From the NCBI GenBank assembly GCA_027596945.1, contig JADGJH010001003.1, positions 1 through 12,581 of the forward strand: a DNA stretch of 12,581 nucleotides, written 5' to 3'. This DNA comes from Physocladia obscura. Lineage: Eukaryota; Chytridiomycota; Chytridiomycetes; Chytridiales; Chytriomycetaceae. The first letter of the stretch is position 1; every line of letters starts with the position of its first letter. Both the position numbers and the translations under genes were made by a program. The notes under the pieces are model-generated. The model was not told where the DNA came from. It saw nothing but the letters and a program-made list of their open reading frames with translations, and searched no databases. Shown here piece by piece: positions 1 through 7,805 of the stretch.

Positions 1-527
1 GTTCAAGACTATTTTTATCCACCCATTTCCACCACACTATTCGTCCGTAACCAATAAAAACCAAAATACCCTCGCATTACTGGAAGGAAGAGACAATTAG
101 TAATGATATGTGAGAGAAAAATAATTTTTCTCATTCTGCTGACGTTGCATGAAAAACAAGTATAAAAAAAAACACGAAAAGATGTCCCATCTTTACTTTA
201 TTCAGCCTCTAAAATTTATCAATTCCAATATACATGATGGCATTTTAGTTTCGTTAACAGAGGGATACTGCTTAAGTTAAGATAATTATCCTGATAAACA
301 ACGCGGATATTCTCTATTTTAACTTTATTTGACTTTAAATTTGATGAAAAAACATGGAAGATCTCAGCACAGTTCATTCGATGGAGGCTCGTATATGCGT
401 TGTGTTGAGGCTTACGGCTTGGAGGACCACCCTTCAGCCACCCTCAGGCCAAGATTTTTTTTCTTTTCATCTTCTGCAAATTGATATTAATTTGAGTCCG
501 GTTGATTGAAAAGTTCAAGAGACAGAG
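1..527. other. Upstream intergenic region, no convincing gene
   Basis: This AT-rich stretch holds only very short open frames (34 codons from an ATG at 182, 46 codons from an ATG at 344), neither resembling a known protein. A TGACGT half-site lies at 140-145 and a TATAAAA-like run starts at 161, which together look promoter-like, but the nearest credible start codon is more than 350 nt away. An AATAAA at 53-58 could belong to a gene off the left edge. A pyrimidine-rich run at about 454-477 precedes the first gene and resembles the CT-rich leaders seen before fungal start codons. Functional assignment here is inference. Confidence 0.4.
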
Positions 528-1082
528 ATGGACACGGCAAACACGGCAGTGGTGGTAATGATTGCAATAGCGGGAGCGGTACTGGTGCTGACGGTGGTGA
601 GTTGCTGCGGATGCGTGACTGTCGGCGCGTCGCCCGTTGCATCGCGTATGCGTCGCAAGCGCGGCGAGCAGAAGGAGCAGAAAGAGCTGCACCGCCGCCG
701 CGCCGCCGTACAGCAGCAGCAGCAACAACAGCAAGCGTTAACGTCCGTTACAATAATCGCACCATCACCAGTATCCAATGCACCTTCAACGTCGTGCTCG
801 CCGTCCGGTACTTTGGGTTCCCAGCGCGCTTTGCTCAGCCCCGTTTCTTCAGCCTCGCTCAACTCAGCCGCTTCTTCCTCAAAGTCCCACGCCCCTTCAG
901 TCTTTTTCTCGGCAAAGCTGCGTCAACAGCTCGCCAGTCTCGGCGCCGCTGTCCCCGACCAAGCCGCCGATTATTCTGCGCACAAAATCGCTGTGCCGCC
1001 TCTTCAAAGTCAAATAATTCAAACAATGCAACCATCGGCGGCGGCAGCAACTGCAACAACCGCATCTGTGTTTAACAAGTGA
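528..1082 (+). CDS. Small single-pass membrane protein with a Gln tract, unknown function
   Basis: A 184-residue, single-exon ORF that I do not recognise. The N-terminus is five polar residues followed by a hydrophobic helix (about residues 6-28) ending in a Cys pair and a third Cys. Next comes a strongly basic, charged segment (about residues 40-60, with an RMRRKR cluster), then eight consecutive Gln encoded by mixed CAG/CAA codons, then a Ser/Ala-rich low-complexity tail. This is the layout of a signal-anchored protein with the basic side in the cytosol. The start at 528 was chosen because it places the helix at the very N-terminus; an overlapping frame from 506 gives an Arg-rich low-complexity product and looks like a shadow. 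GC content is clearly higher than the flanks, which supports coding. It could be lineage-specific. Confidence 0.6.
   Translation: MDTANTAVVVMIAIAGAVLVLTVVSCCGCVTVGASPVASRMRRKRGEQKEQKELHRRRAAVQQQQQQQQALTSVTIIAPSPVSNAPSTSCSPSGTLGSQRALLSPVSSASLNSAASSSKSHAPSVFFSAKLRQQLASLGAAVPDQAADYSAHKIAVPPLQSQIIQTMQPSAAAATATTASVFNK
711..734 (+). repeat. CAG/CAA trinucleotide run (Gln8)
   Basis: Eight consecutive Gln codons with mixed CAG and CAA inside the small membrane-protein gene. The mixture makes it less slip-prone than a pure repeat. A second Gln run occurs in the next gene. Confidence 0.9.
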
Positions 1083-1288
1083 CTCATTGGCACCCTTTTT
1101 TTTTCAACCCGTCTCGTTTCTGTTTCCTTTTGTTTTTTCGTTTCTGTTTTGCTCCATGCTCCTTGTTTTTATTCCAGTTCCAATCTACGCTGGCATGATG
1201 ATATGATATTGCAACGTTCACCCCTGTTTTTTATCTATATGAAAATAATAAAGTTAGAATATCTTTTCTTTGTCAACAAAAGCAAAAT
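1083..1288 (+). promoter_or_regulatory. Promoter region of the KPWE-protein gene
   Basis: A 206-bp gap between two tandem genes, dominated by T and C runs on the plus strand. TCGTTTCTGTTT is repeated at 1114-1125 and 1138-1149, 24 bp apart. T-rich tracts of this kind are common in fungal promoters as nucleosome-poor DNA. No clear TATA box is seen. Confidence 0.4.
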
Positions 1289-1834
1289 ATGGACAGCTTT
1301 GATTTTGTGGCGGACACTGCATTTGTCGCTGGCCTCGCCGCGATCACCACCCGTCTCGATGCGCAAGGAATCGATGGAGCCGAGCGTGAAGCCCATATTC
1401 TACAGGCGAAACGATTTTACTATGCAAAGTACATTCAGCAACAGCAACAACAATATGATTTTACGCCTACTCTATCCACAACGCCTACTGAACCGTCCGT
1501 ATCATCAGTTTCGCCCACGCCTGCCGTCACTGAGACTCCATTCGAATCTGTAATTGTGTCTGCGTCTGACAGCCAACAACAACAACAACAACAACAACAA
1601 GAACAACCTGTATATCCACCAACCTTTGCTGAAATATGCGCGCTCGTTGCAAAAGGAGAACCAGTTCCCGGAATTCGTCTAATTCCAACCACGGTCCATG
1701 ATAAATCGCTTGCAAGTATATCCACCGCCCAGCGCCGTCCCAAACCTTGGGAAATTAACAAAGTGGAAAACGTTGAAGCTTCTTTCCAGATCCAACAGGA
1801 TGAATCTCAATTAACTGTATTGCAACAACAATGA
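1289..1834 (+). CDS. PEX39: PEX39-like peroxisomal KPWE-domain protein
   Basis: A 181-residue single-exon protein. An N-terminal helical segment (about residues 1-48, ending in an FYYAKY motif) resembles the helix-turn-helix that precedes the KPWE domain in fungal Pex14-like proteins. A Ser/Thr/Pro linker follows, with one Gln run at 49-55 and another at 96-104. The conserved part is residues 110-155: PPTFAEICALVAKGEPVPGI, then a basic RRPKPWE ending with KPWE at 152-155. This block, a TFAEI-like helix followed by PGI and [R/K]PWE, is shared with yeast Yjr012c and human C6orf226, recently named PEX39, which help import PTS2 cargo through PEX7. The link to PEX7 is family knowledge, not visible here. 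The next gene, on the opposite strand, is PEX12. The stop codon is followed by four in-frame TAA codons. Confidence 0.75.
   Translation: MDSFDFVADTAFVAGLAAITTRLDAQGIDGAEREAHILQAKRFYYAKYIQQQQQQYDFTPTLSTTPTEPSVSSVSPTPAVTETPFESVIVSASDSQQQQQQQQQEQPVYPPTFAEICALVAKGEPVPGIRLIPTTVHDKSLASISTAQRRPKPWEINKVENVEASFQIQQDESQLTVLQQQ
1575..1601 (+). repeat. CAA trinucleotide run (Gln9)
   Basis: A nearly pure CAA run inside the linker of the PEX39-like protein, just ahead of its conserved KPWE domain. A shorter mixed CAG/CAA run encodes the first Gln tract at about 1433-1453. Confidence 0.9.
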
Positions 1835-1841
1835 TAATAAT

Positions 1842-1847
1842 AATAAA
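1842..1847 (+). terminator. Poly(A) signal AATAAA of the PEX39-like gene
   Basis: AATAAA sits 8 nt after the TGA stop, inside the run of TAA triplets. It is the only canonical signal close to the gene's end, so the 3' UTR is expected to be very short. Confidence 0.55.
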
Positions 1848-1876
1848 GAAACTGTAGTTTACTCTTTTTTGAATAT

Positions 1877-1882
1877 TTTATT
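1877..1882 (-). terminator. Poly(A) signal AATAAA of PEX12
   Basis: TTTATT on the plus strand reads AATAAA on the minus strand, about 34 nt beyond the PEX12 stop codon. It lies only 30 bp from the opposing signal of the PEX39-like gene, so the two transcripts probably end within or beyond each other. Confidence 0.5.
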
Positions 1883-1915
1883 TTATATAAATGATCACCC
1901 AAATTTTTAGCAGTG

Positions 1916-3192
1916 TCACATTTCATACAGTTTTCTGACAGCTGCACTGCCTCCTCCATAGGGAATTTTTGATATTGGACATTCTGAATATTTTTCCATG
2001 TATTTGTATATACAGACATAGCAAAAGACAAAGCCGGAAGAGAGCATTGCCGGATTTTTGATACGCGATTGACACAGAGGACAAATGGATGGATCTGCTG
2101 GAAATGGCACGCCATCAGGATGGGGCTGTTTTGATATTAATATTTTTAGTAGAAAAAGAAATACAGCGAAAAAAAAAAAAAAAACAAAGAAAAGGAAAAG
2201 TACTTGACAAGATGGAGGAGGTGGCGGAATAGGTTCTTGGGCGCGTGCAAGTTTATGATATTCAGCAGCATACCACCATTCGGAGAATCGAAAGAGAAAT
2301 ATCGAAGCTGGAACAACATAAGTGGTCGCGACAGCGACAGATTTTCGCGAAACTGAAGACATGATTGCAAGCAAATTAACGAGGGGCGATGGCGAATCAA
2401 CGGCTGAAAACCAGGGCATTTGCATCGATTTTGCGATATCTGACTTATGACCCCATGTGAGATGACAGACTGCCGGATTATTTATGCATTCTCATAGGGG
2501 AAGCTCACGTGGTCATTATGATCCATCCGCGCGACGCGAAGCCCACACACGATGTCGACAATATTGCAGGAGGAAGCGAACGGCGCGTTGAGCATGAACG
2601 CAACGGCGACAAGTAGTTTCGCCGCGAGCATGGCGGCGTAGGATGACCGGAACAGAAGGCAGAACCAACGCCTGCGGGAATAAGCGGCGCGGCGCGCAGC
2701 AGAAACAGATGCAGCATCCGCATTAGCGGTGTCAGTTTCGGCATATGTTTGCGGAGAAAGAGACAGTCGCGCCTCAATGTCGGCCACTGTATCGAGCAGC
2801 CTGTCGCGCATATAAGGAATCAAGACAAGGGACGCAAGTACGCATAAACGCTGGCGGAGGGAGGGAGGGAATGAGGTTGAGTTTGAGCGTGAGTTTGATT
2901 TAGTTGCTGCTTCGATTGATATACGCTTCAGGCCATAGAAACGTTCAGCGGCACTGCCATAGGGCCCTGTGGATCCAAGAAGATGGGCGGCCTCCACCGC
3001 CAAAGTCAGGGCGGCAAAGGCAGCGTCAAAGCGCGTTGCCACCAGACGGGCAACTGTCAACGCAAACGGGAAGCTCGCGTTCTGTTGCCCGTACCACGCA
3101 AGCGCATATCGCAGTGCCGGTTTGACTAGTTCCGAAAGTGTCGATACTGCGCTAACTTCAAACAAGGTTGGTTTAGCAGTTACAGCATCCAT
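1916..3192 (-). CDS. PEX12: Peroxisome biogenesis RING protein PEX12, three exons
   Basis: PEX12 is an integral peroxisomal membrane protein that forms the PEX2-PEX10-PEX12 ubiquitin ligase, which recycles the import receptors. Exons on the minus strand are 3192-2509, 2443-2204 and 2125-1916, giving 377 residues, close to human (359) and yeast (399). The N-terminal Pex2/Pex12 domain is visible as LFEVSAVSTLSELVKPALRY and AERFYGLKR. The middle exon carries FSEWWYAAEY and the P-I-P5 linker. The last exon carries the RING-like end with CPLC, FCYVC and ECP. That gives only five Cys (323, 326, 343, 346, 357), the reduced zinc-ligand set typical of PEX12 rather than PEX2 or PEX10. Intron 1 (2508-2444) uses GTGAGC and an AAG acceptor and is the least certain junction. 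Intron 2 (2203-2126) uses GTACTT and CAG with a CTACTAA branch-like sequence. Start MDAV was preferred to an in-frame ATG at 3291, which would lie inside the neighbouring gene. Confidence 0.9.
2126..2203 (-). other. Stop-free 78-nt intron in PEX12
   Basis: The intron runs from GTACTT to AACAG in transcript orientation, with CTACTAA about 25 nt before the acceptor. It contains a 16-base homopolymer (A on the plus strand at 2169-2184). Its length is a multiple of three and it has no in-frame stop, so retention would insert 26 mostly Phe/Leu/Val residues between the Pro-rich linker and the RING. Removal gives a continuous PEX12-like linker. Confidence 0.75.
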
Positions 3193-3268
3193 ATGTCTTT
3201 GTGCTGAAATGACCCTTTTTTTTTTTTTTAAAGGGCTTGAAATATCACAAAAAACGGAAAGACAACCA
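3193..3268. promoter_or_regulatory. Divergent promoter between PEX12 and the ABCC transporter
   Basis: Only 76 bp separate the two start codons. The centre is a run of 14 T (3216-3229) flanked by CCC and by AAAGGG, so CCCTTT (3213-3218) and AAAGGG (3230-3235) form an inverted repeat around the tract. Poly(dA:dT) tracts exclude nucleosomes in fungal promoters, and one central tract could serve both genes. No TATA box is evident. Start choices at both ends affect the exact width. Confidence 0.55.
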
Positions 3269-6200
3269 ATGAAGTTCCGGACCTCAAACAATTCCTTCGA
3301 TTCGATGGATATATCAACAACACCGGTGGCGGATGAAAAGGGAACGCTTTCCGCGAATGCAAGTCAGAATAAGAAAGTAAATGCCACCGACACGTTTGCC
3401 GCGACAATCAAGCAGCCTATTCACCCCAGTCTGGAGGCCCAATCATCCTTCTTTTCCCGTGTCATGAATCTATGGTTTTCGTCTCTTGTTTCCAAAGGCT
3501 GGAAACATCCGTTGGAAATGGAGGATTTGTACCGCATTGATGACCAGCAACAGTCCCTTATCCTTGTGGAAGCTTTTGAGTCGCTGCTAGCTAAAGCAAA
3601 CAGCAACCCTGCCAATAGCAAACAAGACGGTCGGCAAAGAAAAACTGTTCTGAAGGCCTTTTTGTACATGTATCGCTGGTTTCCAGTATGGGGAATTTGC
3701 AAAATCATTGCCGATATCTGCTCGTCAACAACGGCATATATGATGAAAGACTTGCTGTCTGCCATTATCGCCTCCCAGCAACAGGTTCCTTCTTCCGGGT
3801 ACACTGCTTTCGGGTATGCAGCTGGCTTCTTTCTGCTCACTTGTACGGCATCAATTTTGAACGGTATTTGGATCACTAAAAATTTTTGAGCAATGATTAT
3901 GTCATCTATACGCTAATTAATTTTGTAATTTTTTTACCAGCATCCATTTTCAGTTATTCTTCGAAAATTGCTGTTGGTGCCAAAGGAATGTTGACAACGG
4001 CTATCTACAGAAAATCTCTTCGGCTTAATGGCGTTGGACGAGCAAAATTTTCTTCTGGAAAACTACTGAACATTGTCGCAACTGATATCGGAAGAATAGA
4101 GCAAACAATTAACCAAGTAATATTCTTTTTTGATATGCATTTTTAGTTTTATTTTTATTATCATTGTTATTTATTTATTTATGTTATTTATTTATTTATT
4201 TTTTCAGTTTGAAATGACTTGGACTGCTCCTTTCTTTTTCATCACGACAATCGTTTTACTTTTGTTTATTATCGGTGTGGCTGGATTAGCTGGCGTAGCA
4301 TTCATACTGATATGTATCCCATTCCAAGGCATCATGATTCGCAAGTTGATGCAACACCGCGGTCTTATTGCACCAGTCACAGACAAACGTATAAAACTAT
4401 CAACGGAAATTTTGCAAGGAATTCGCATCATCAAATATTTCTCGTGGGAGTCACAATTTTTCAAAAACGTCAGCGATATCAGGGACAAGGAAGAACTGAT
4501 TCTTGTTAAGCACGCGGCATTTGTTCGCAGCGTGATTTCTTGTCTTGGGTTTGCTATTCCAGCAATTTCTGCTAGTATAACTTTTTTGGTATATGGATCC
4601 ATGAATAGTTCTTTGGCACCAACTACAATTTTTTCGACTTTGGCTTTATTCAATCAGGTTTTTGTTTTTTATTTGAAAAAAAAAAAAAATTTCAATCTAA
4701 TTTGTATAATTAATTCCTAATTTTTTATTTTTATTTTTTTAAAATATTTAGCTTCGTCAACATGTCATGTGGCTTCCACTCCAAGTTTCAGTTCTTGGAG
4801 ATTCTTTTATTTCATTCCGGCGACTACAAGAACTGTTCGATGCGCCTGAAGTCGAATTCAGCCCCACAATCGATCCCGCTGCCAAATATGGCGTCGAAAT
4901 CTCAAATGGTGAATTCACATGGGAATCTGAAACAATAACCGTCGCAATGCCATCTTCAGAATTTATTCAAACTGACGTCAACTTCATCCTGCCACAGCCA
5001 ACCTCCAACCAACAACAACAATCAACCCTTCGCAACATTACCCTTGCATGCCCTCGCGGCGGCCTTACATGCATAGTGGGAGCCGTTGGTGCCGGAAAGT
5101 CATCTCTCCTGGCAGCCCTTATCGCTGAGCTTAAATGTATATCTGGTCGCGTCGTGTTTAGCGGTGCCGTCGGTTACTGTTCGCAACAGGCATGGATCGT
5201 GAACGCGTCTGTACGCGAGAATATTGTTTTTGGCCGTCCTTATGATGCGGCGAGGTATAAGGCCGTGGTGTCAGCGGCTTGTTTAGCGCCGGACTTTGCC
5301 ATCCTTCCGAACAGCGACATGTCAGAGATTGGTGAACGCGGAATTAATCTATCAGGGGGGCAGAAGCAGCGGATATCGTTGGCGCGGCTATTTTATACTG
5401 ACCATGATATTGCTCTACTTGACGATCCGTTGTCGGCAGTGGATGCGCATGTTGGGCGGAGAATTTTCGAGGACGGTATTTGTGGAGTTTTGAAAAACAA
5501 GACGAGAGTTCTTGTAACTCATCAGTTGCACCATGTGCCTTCAAGTGATTGGATTGTGTTTATGAAAAGCGGGGAAATTGCTGAACAAGGAACGTATGCG
5601 GATTTGATTCAGAATGATGGCGAGTTTGCAAAGTTGATGGCAGAGTATGGTGGAGAAAAGGGAAGTGATGACGAAGATGGTGATACAGAGCCAATTGTAG
5701 ACTTTAATGGTGGCAATGATCTCAAAATCGAAGATATTGCGATTGATTTGCGAAATATGAAAAAAAATTTTGAGACCGAGCAAGATGAAGTGCAATTGTC
5801 TAAAGAAGAGAAAACTGTGGCCCAAATGCAAGTTGAATCGAAAAAGACGGGAAAACTCAGCTCTTCAACTTTACTGACTTATTTCAGAAGCACAGGTTCA
5901 AACTTATTTCTCATTATCACAATTTTTTCGCTTGCCTTCACGCAAGCCACTCGCCTTGCAAACGACATGTGGCTTGTAGAATGGAGTGAAAATACTTATC
6001 CCAGTTTCAGCAAAAATGGCTATATGGCAATGTACGCCGGCTTGAGTGTTCTCCAATCCGTGTCACTTCTTTCGTATTCTTTGCTTTTTGCGATTGGTGG
6101 GATAGCTGCGTCGAAGAGCTTGCATGAAAAGATTTTGAAAAGAATTATGCAATGTGCAGTTGGATTTTTTGGTAAGTTATTTTTTTCCAATATTATAAAA

Positions 6201-7656
6201 GCTAACACAAACGAAACAAGATCAAACGCCAGTGGGCCGAATAATCAACAGATTAAGTCATGATATTGATTATGTGGACAATTCAATTTATGATGGTATG
6301 CGACTATTATTTTATTCCGTTTTACAAGTTGTTTCTGCTTTTTGTCTGGTTGCATATATTACCAAGGGGCTATTCCTGGCAGTCCTGGTTCCAACAATCG
6401 CGATTTATATTGCAGTCCAAACATTTTACCGAACTACGTCTCGTGAAATCAAACGTATTGAATCAGTTTCACGATCTCCTCTCTATGCACATATTTCTGA
6501 ATGCATCAACGGACTCTCGACAATTCGTGCTTACAACGACCAAGCACGATTCATAACCAAAACACACACGCTCGTTGATGCCAATTCTTCGCCAATGTAT
6601 CTCTTGCTCATAGGCCAACGATGGATTCAATTCAGACTTGATATGCTGGGAAATGTTCTTGTTTTTGCTGTCGCGCTATATGCCGCCGGAATGCGAACTA
6701 CTATCAATCCAAGCCAAATAGGACTAGCGTTGTCATATCTTTTACAAACAACTGCATTACTTAATATGGTTGTCTTCCAGCTCGTGGAGGTTGAAATACA
6801 ATTAAATGCCGTTGAAAGACTTGTTGAATATATGGACTTGCCAATCGAAGATCAATTCGGCGAACCTGCTCCTCATTCAAGTTGGCCTGATCGCGGAGAT
6901 ATCCAGTTCCGCAACGTACAAATGCGGTATCAGCCAAACCTTCCACTTGTTCTCAAAGGAGTCAATGTCGAAATAAAAGGTGGCGAAAAAATTGGCGTAG
7001 TTGGACGAACAGGAAGCGGAAAGTCGTCGCTAATGCAAGCACTCTTCCGAATTGTAGACTTGGCAGGAGGCGAGATTACTATTGACGGTGTTGATATTTC
7101 CAAGTTGCGTTTACATGACCTTCGTACATCACTTGCAATTATTCCGCAAGATCCGGTGCTATTTTCAGGCACATTGCGATCAAATCTTGATCCAATCAAT
7201 TTGTTTTCTGACGATCAGATTTGGAATGTTCTTGAACGATGCGGAATGAAAGAGGCTGTTGCTGAAATGGAGGGAAAGCTTGACTGCATTCTGGTTGAAA
7301 ATGCAGAGAATGTTAGTGTTGGACAACGACAATTGCTTTGCCTTGCCCGCGCATGTTTACAAAAACCAAAAATTATTGTGCTGGATGAATGCACAGCAAG
7401 TGTTGATATGAAAACAGATGCTTTAATTCAAAAAACGATTCAAGAAGAATTCAAGGACGCAACTACATTGACAATTGCTCACCGACTAAATACCATAATT
7501 AATTCTTCAAAAATTTTGGTTCTTGGGGGCGGAAAAGTTCTTGAATTTGACACTCCTCGTAAACTTATGATTGACAATGAAGACTCGCACTTTCGGAAGA
7601 TGGTTGCGGAAACCGGGGAAGCAAATGCAATATTTTTACAATCACTCGTTATTTGA
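3269..7656 (+). CDS. ABCC/MRP-type ABC transporter (YOR1/ABCC4-like), five exons
   Basis: A full ABC exporter of about 1358 residues laid out TMD1-NBD1-TMD2-NBD2, without the extra TMD0 of long MRPs. It should pump organic anions, conjugates or drugs across the plasma or vacuolar membrane; the substrate cannot be read from sequence. Exons are 3269-3863, 3941-4116, 4208-4657, 4752-6171 and 6221-7656. Introns of 77, 91, 94 and 49 nt keep the frame and restore family motifs; for example joining exons 4 and 5 recreates FFDQTPVGRIINRLS. NBD1 has Walker A GAVGAGKSS (517-525), LSGGQ (607-611) and LLDDP with Asp632 in place of the catalytic Glu, as is usual in ABCC proteins. NBD2 has GRTGSGKSS (1142-1150), VSVGQ (1245-1249), catalytic Glu1270 in LDECTASVD and switch His1301. 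A Gln-rich insert precedes NBD1 Walker A. The start was set at the ATG in ACCAATGA; the frame stays open upstream, but that part is antisense to PEX12. Confidence 0.92.
4166..4199 (+). repeat. 17-bp tandem duplication within ABCC intron 2
   Basis: Two exact back-to-back copies of GTTATTTATTTATTTAT (4166-4182 and 4183-4199), themselves made of ATTT units. They lie in the 91-nt second intron just before its TTTTTTCAG acceptor and add to the polypyrimidine-like content. Confidence 0.9.
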
Positions 7657-7805
7657 GTGTTCCAAATTTTGAAAATTGTTTTTTTTTTTTTCCCCTTTTT
7701 TCCGTTTTTTTTTTCTTCTTTTTTCTTTGGGGCTGTGGTTGTATTTGGGGTTTTTTTTTTGTGAAATTGCGCAATCTTGACAGAAATAAATCCAAGTTGC
7801 CACGA
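7657..7805 (+). promoter_or_regulatory. Intergenic T-tract region before the permease
   Basis: This 149-bp gap holds long T runs (about 7679-7690, 7703-7712 and 7751-7760) and no ORF of note. It must carry both the 3' end of the ABC transporter mRNA and the promoter of the permease. The only AATAAA, at 7785-7790, is 15 nt before the permease ATG, so either another poly(A) signal is used or the transcripts overlap. Confidence 0.45.

Noticed and set aside
344..484. 46-codon ORF upstream of the first gene
   Set aside because: No similarity, no regulatory context and a tail encoded by the pyrimidine tract; probably chance.
444..734. Minus-strand Leu-rich ORF resembling a signal peptide
   Set aside because: The Leu run is the antisense reading of the CAG/CAA repeat.
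515..862. Minus-strand ORF with a poly-Cys run opposite the first gene
   Set aside because: The Cys run is the complement of the CAG/CAA Gln codons; it is a shadow frame.
1435..1761. Minus-strand Cys-rich ORF opposite the PEX39-like gene
   Set aside because: Same effect: Gln-codon repeats read backwards. The plus strand has the conserved KPWE block.
2969..3268. N-terminal extension of the ABC transporter frame by up to 100 codons
   Set aside because: The extension is antisense to PEX12 exon 1, crosses the poly(T) tract and has no family similarity; the ATG at 3269 has good context.
4658..4751. Frame break after the third ABCC exon as a pseudogene lesion
   Set aside because: A GT...TAG intron of 94 nt with a CTAAT branch-like site restores the frame and the family sequence LFNQLRQHVM.
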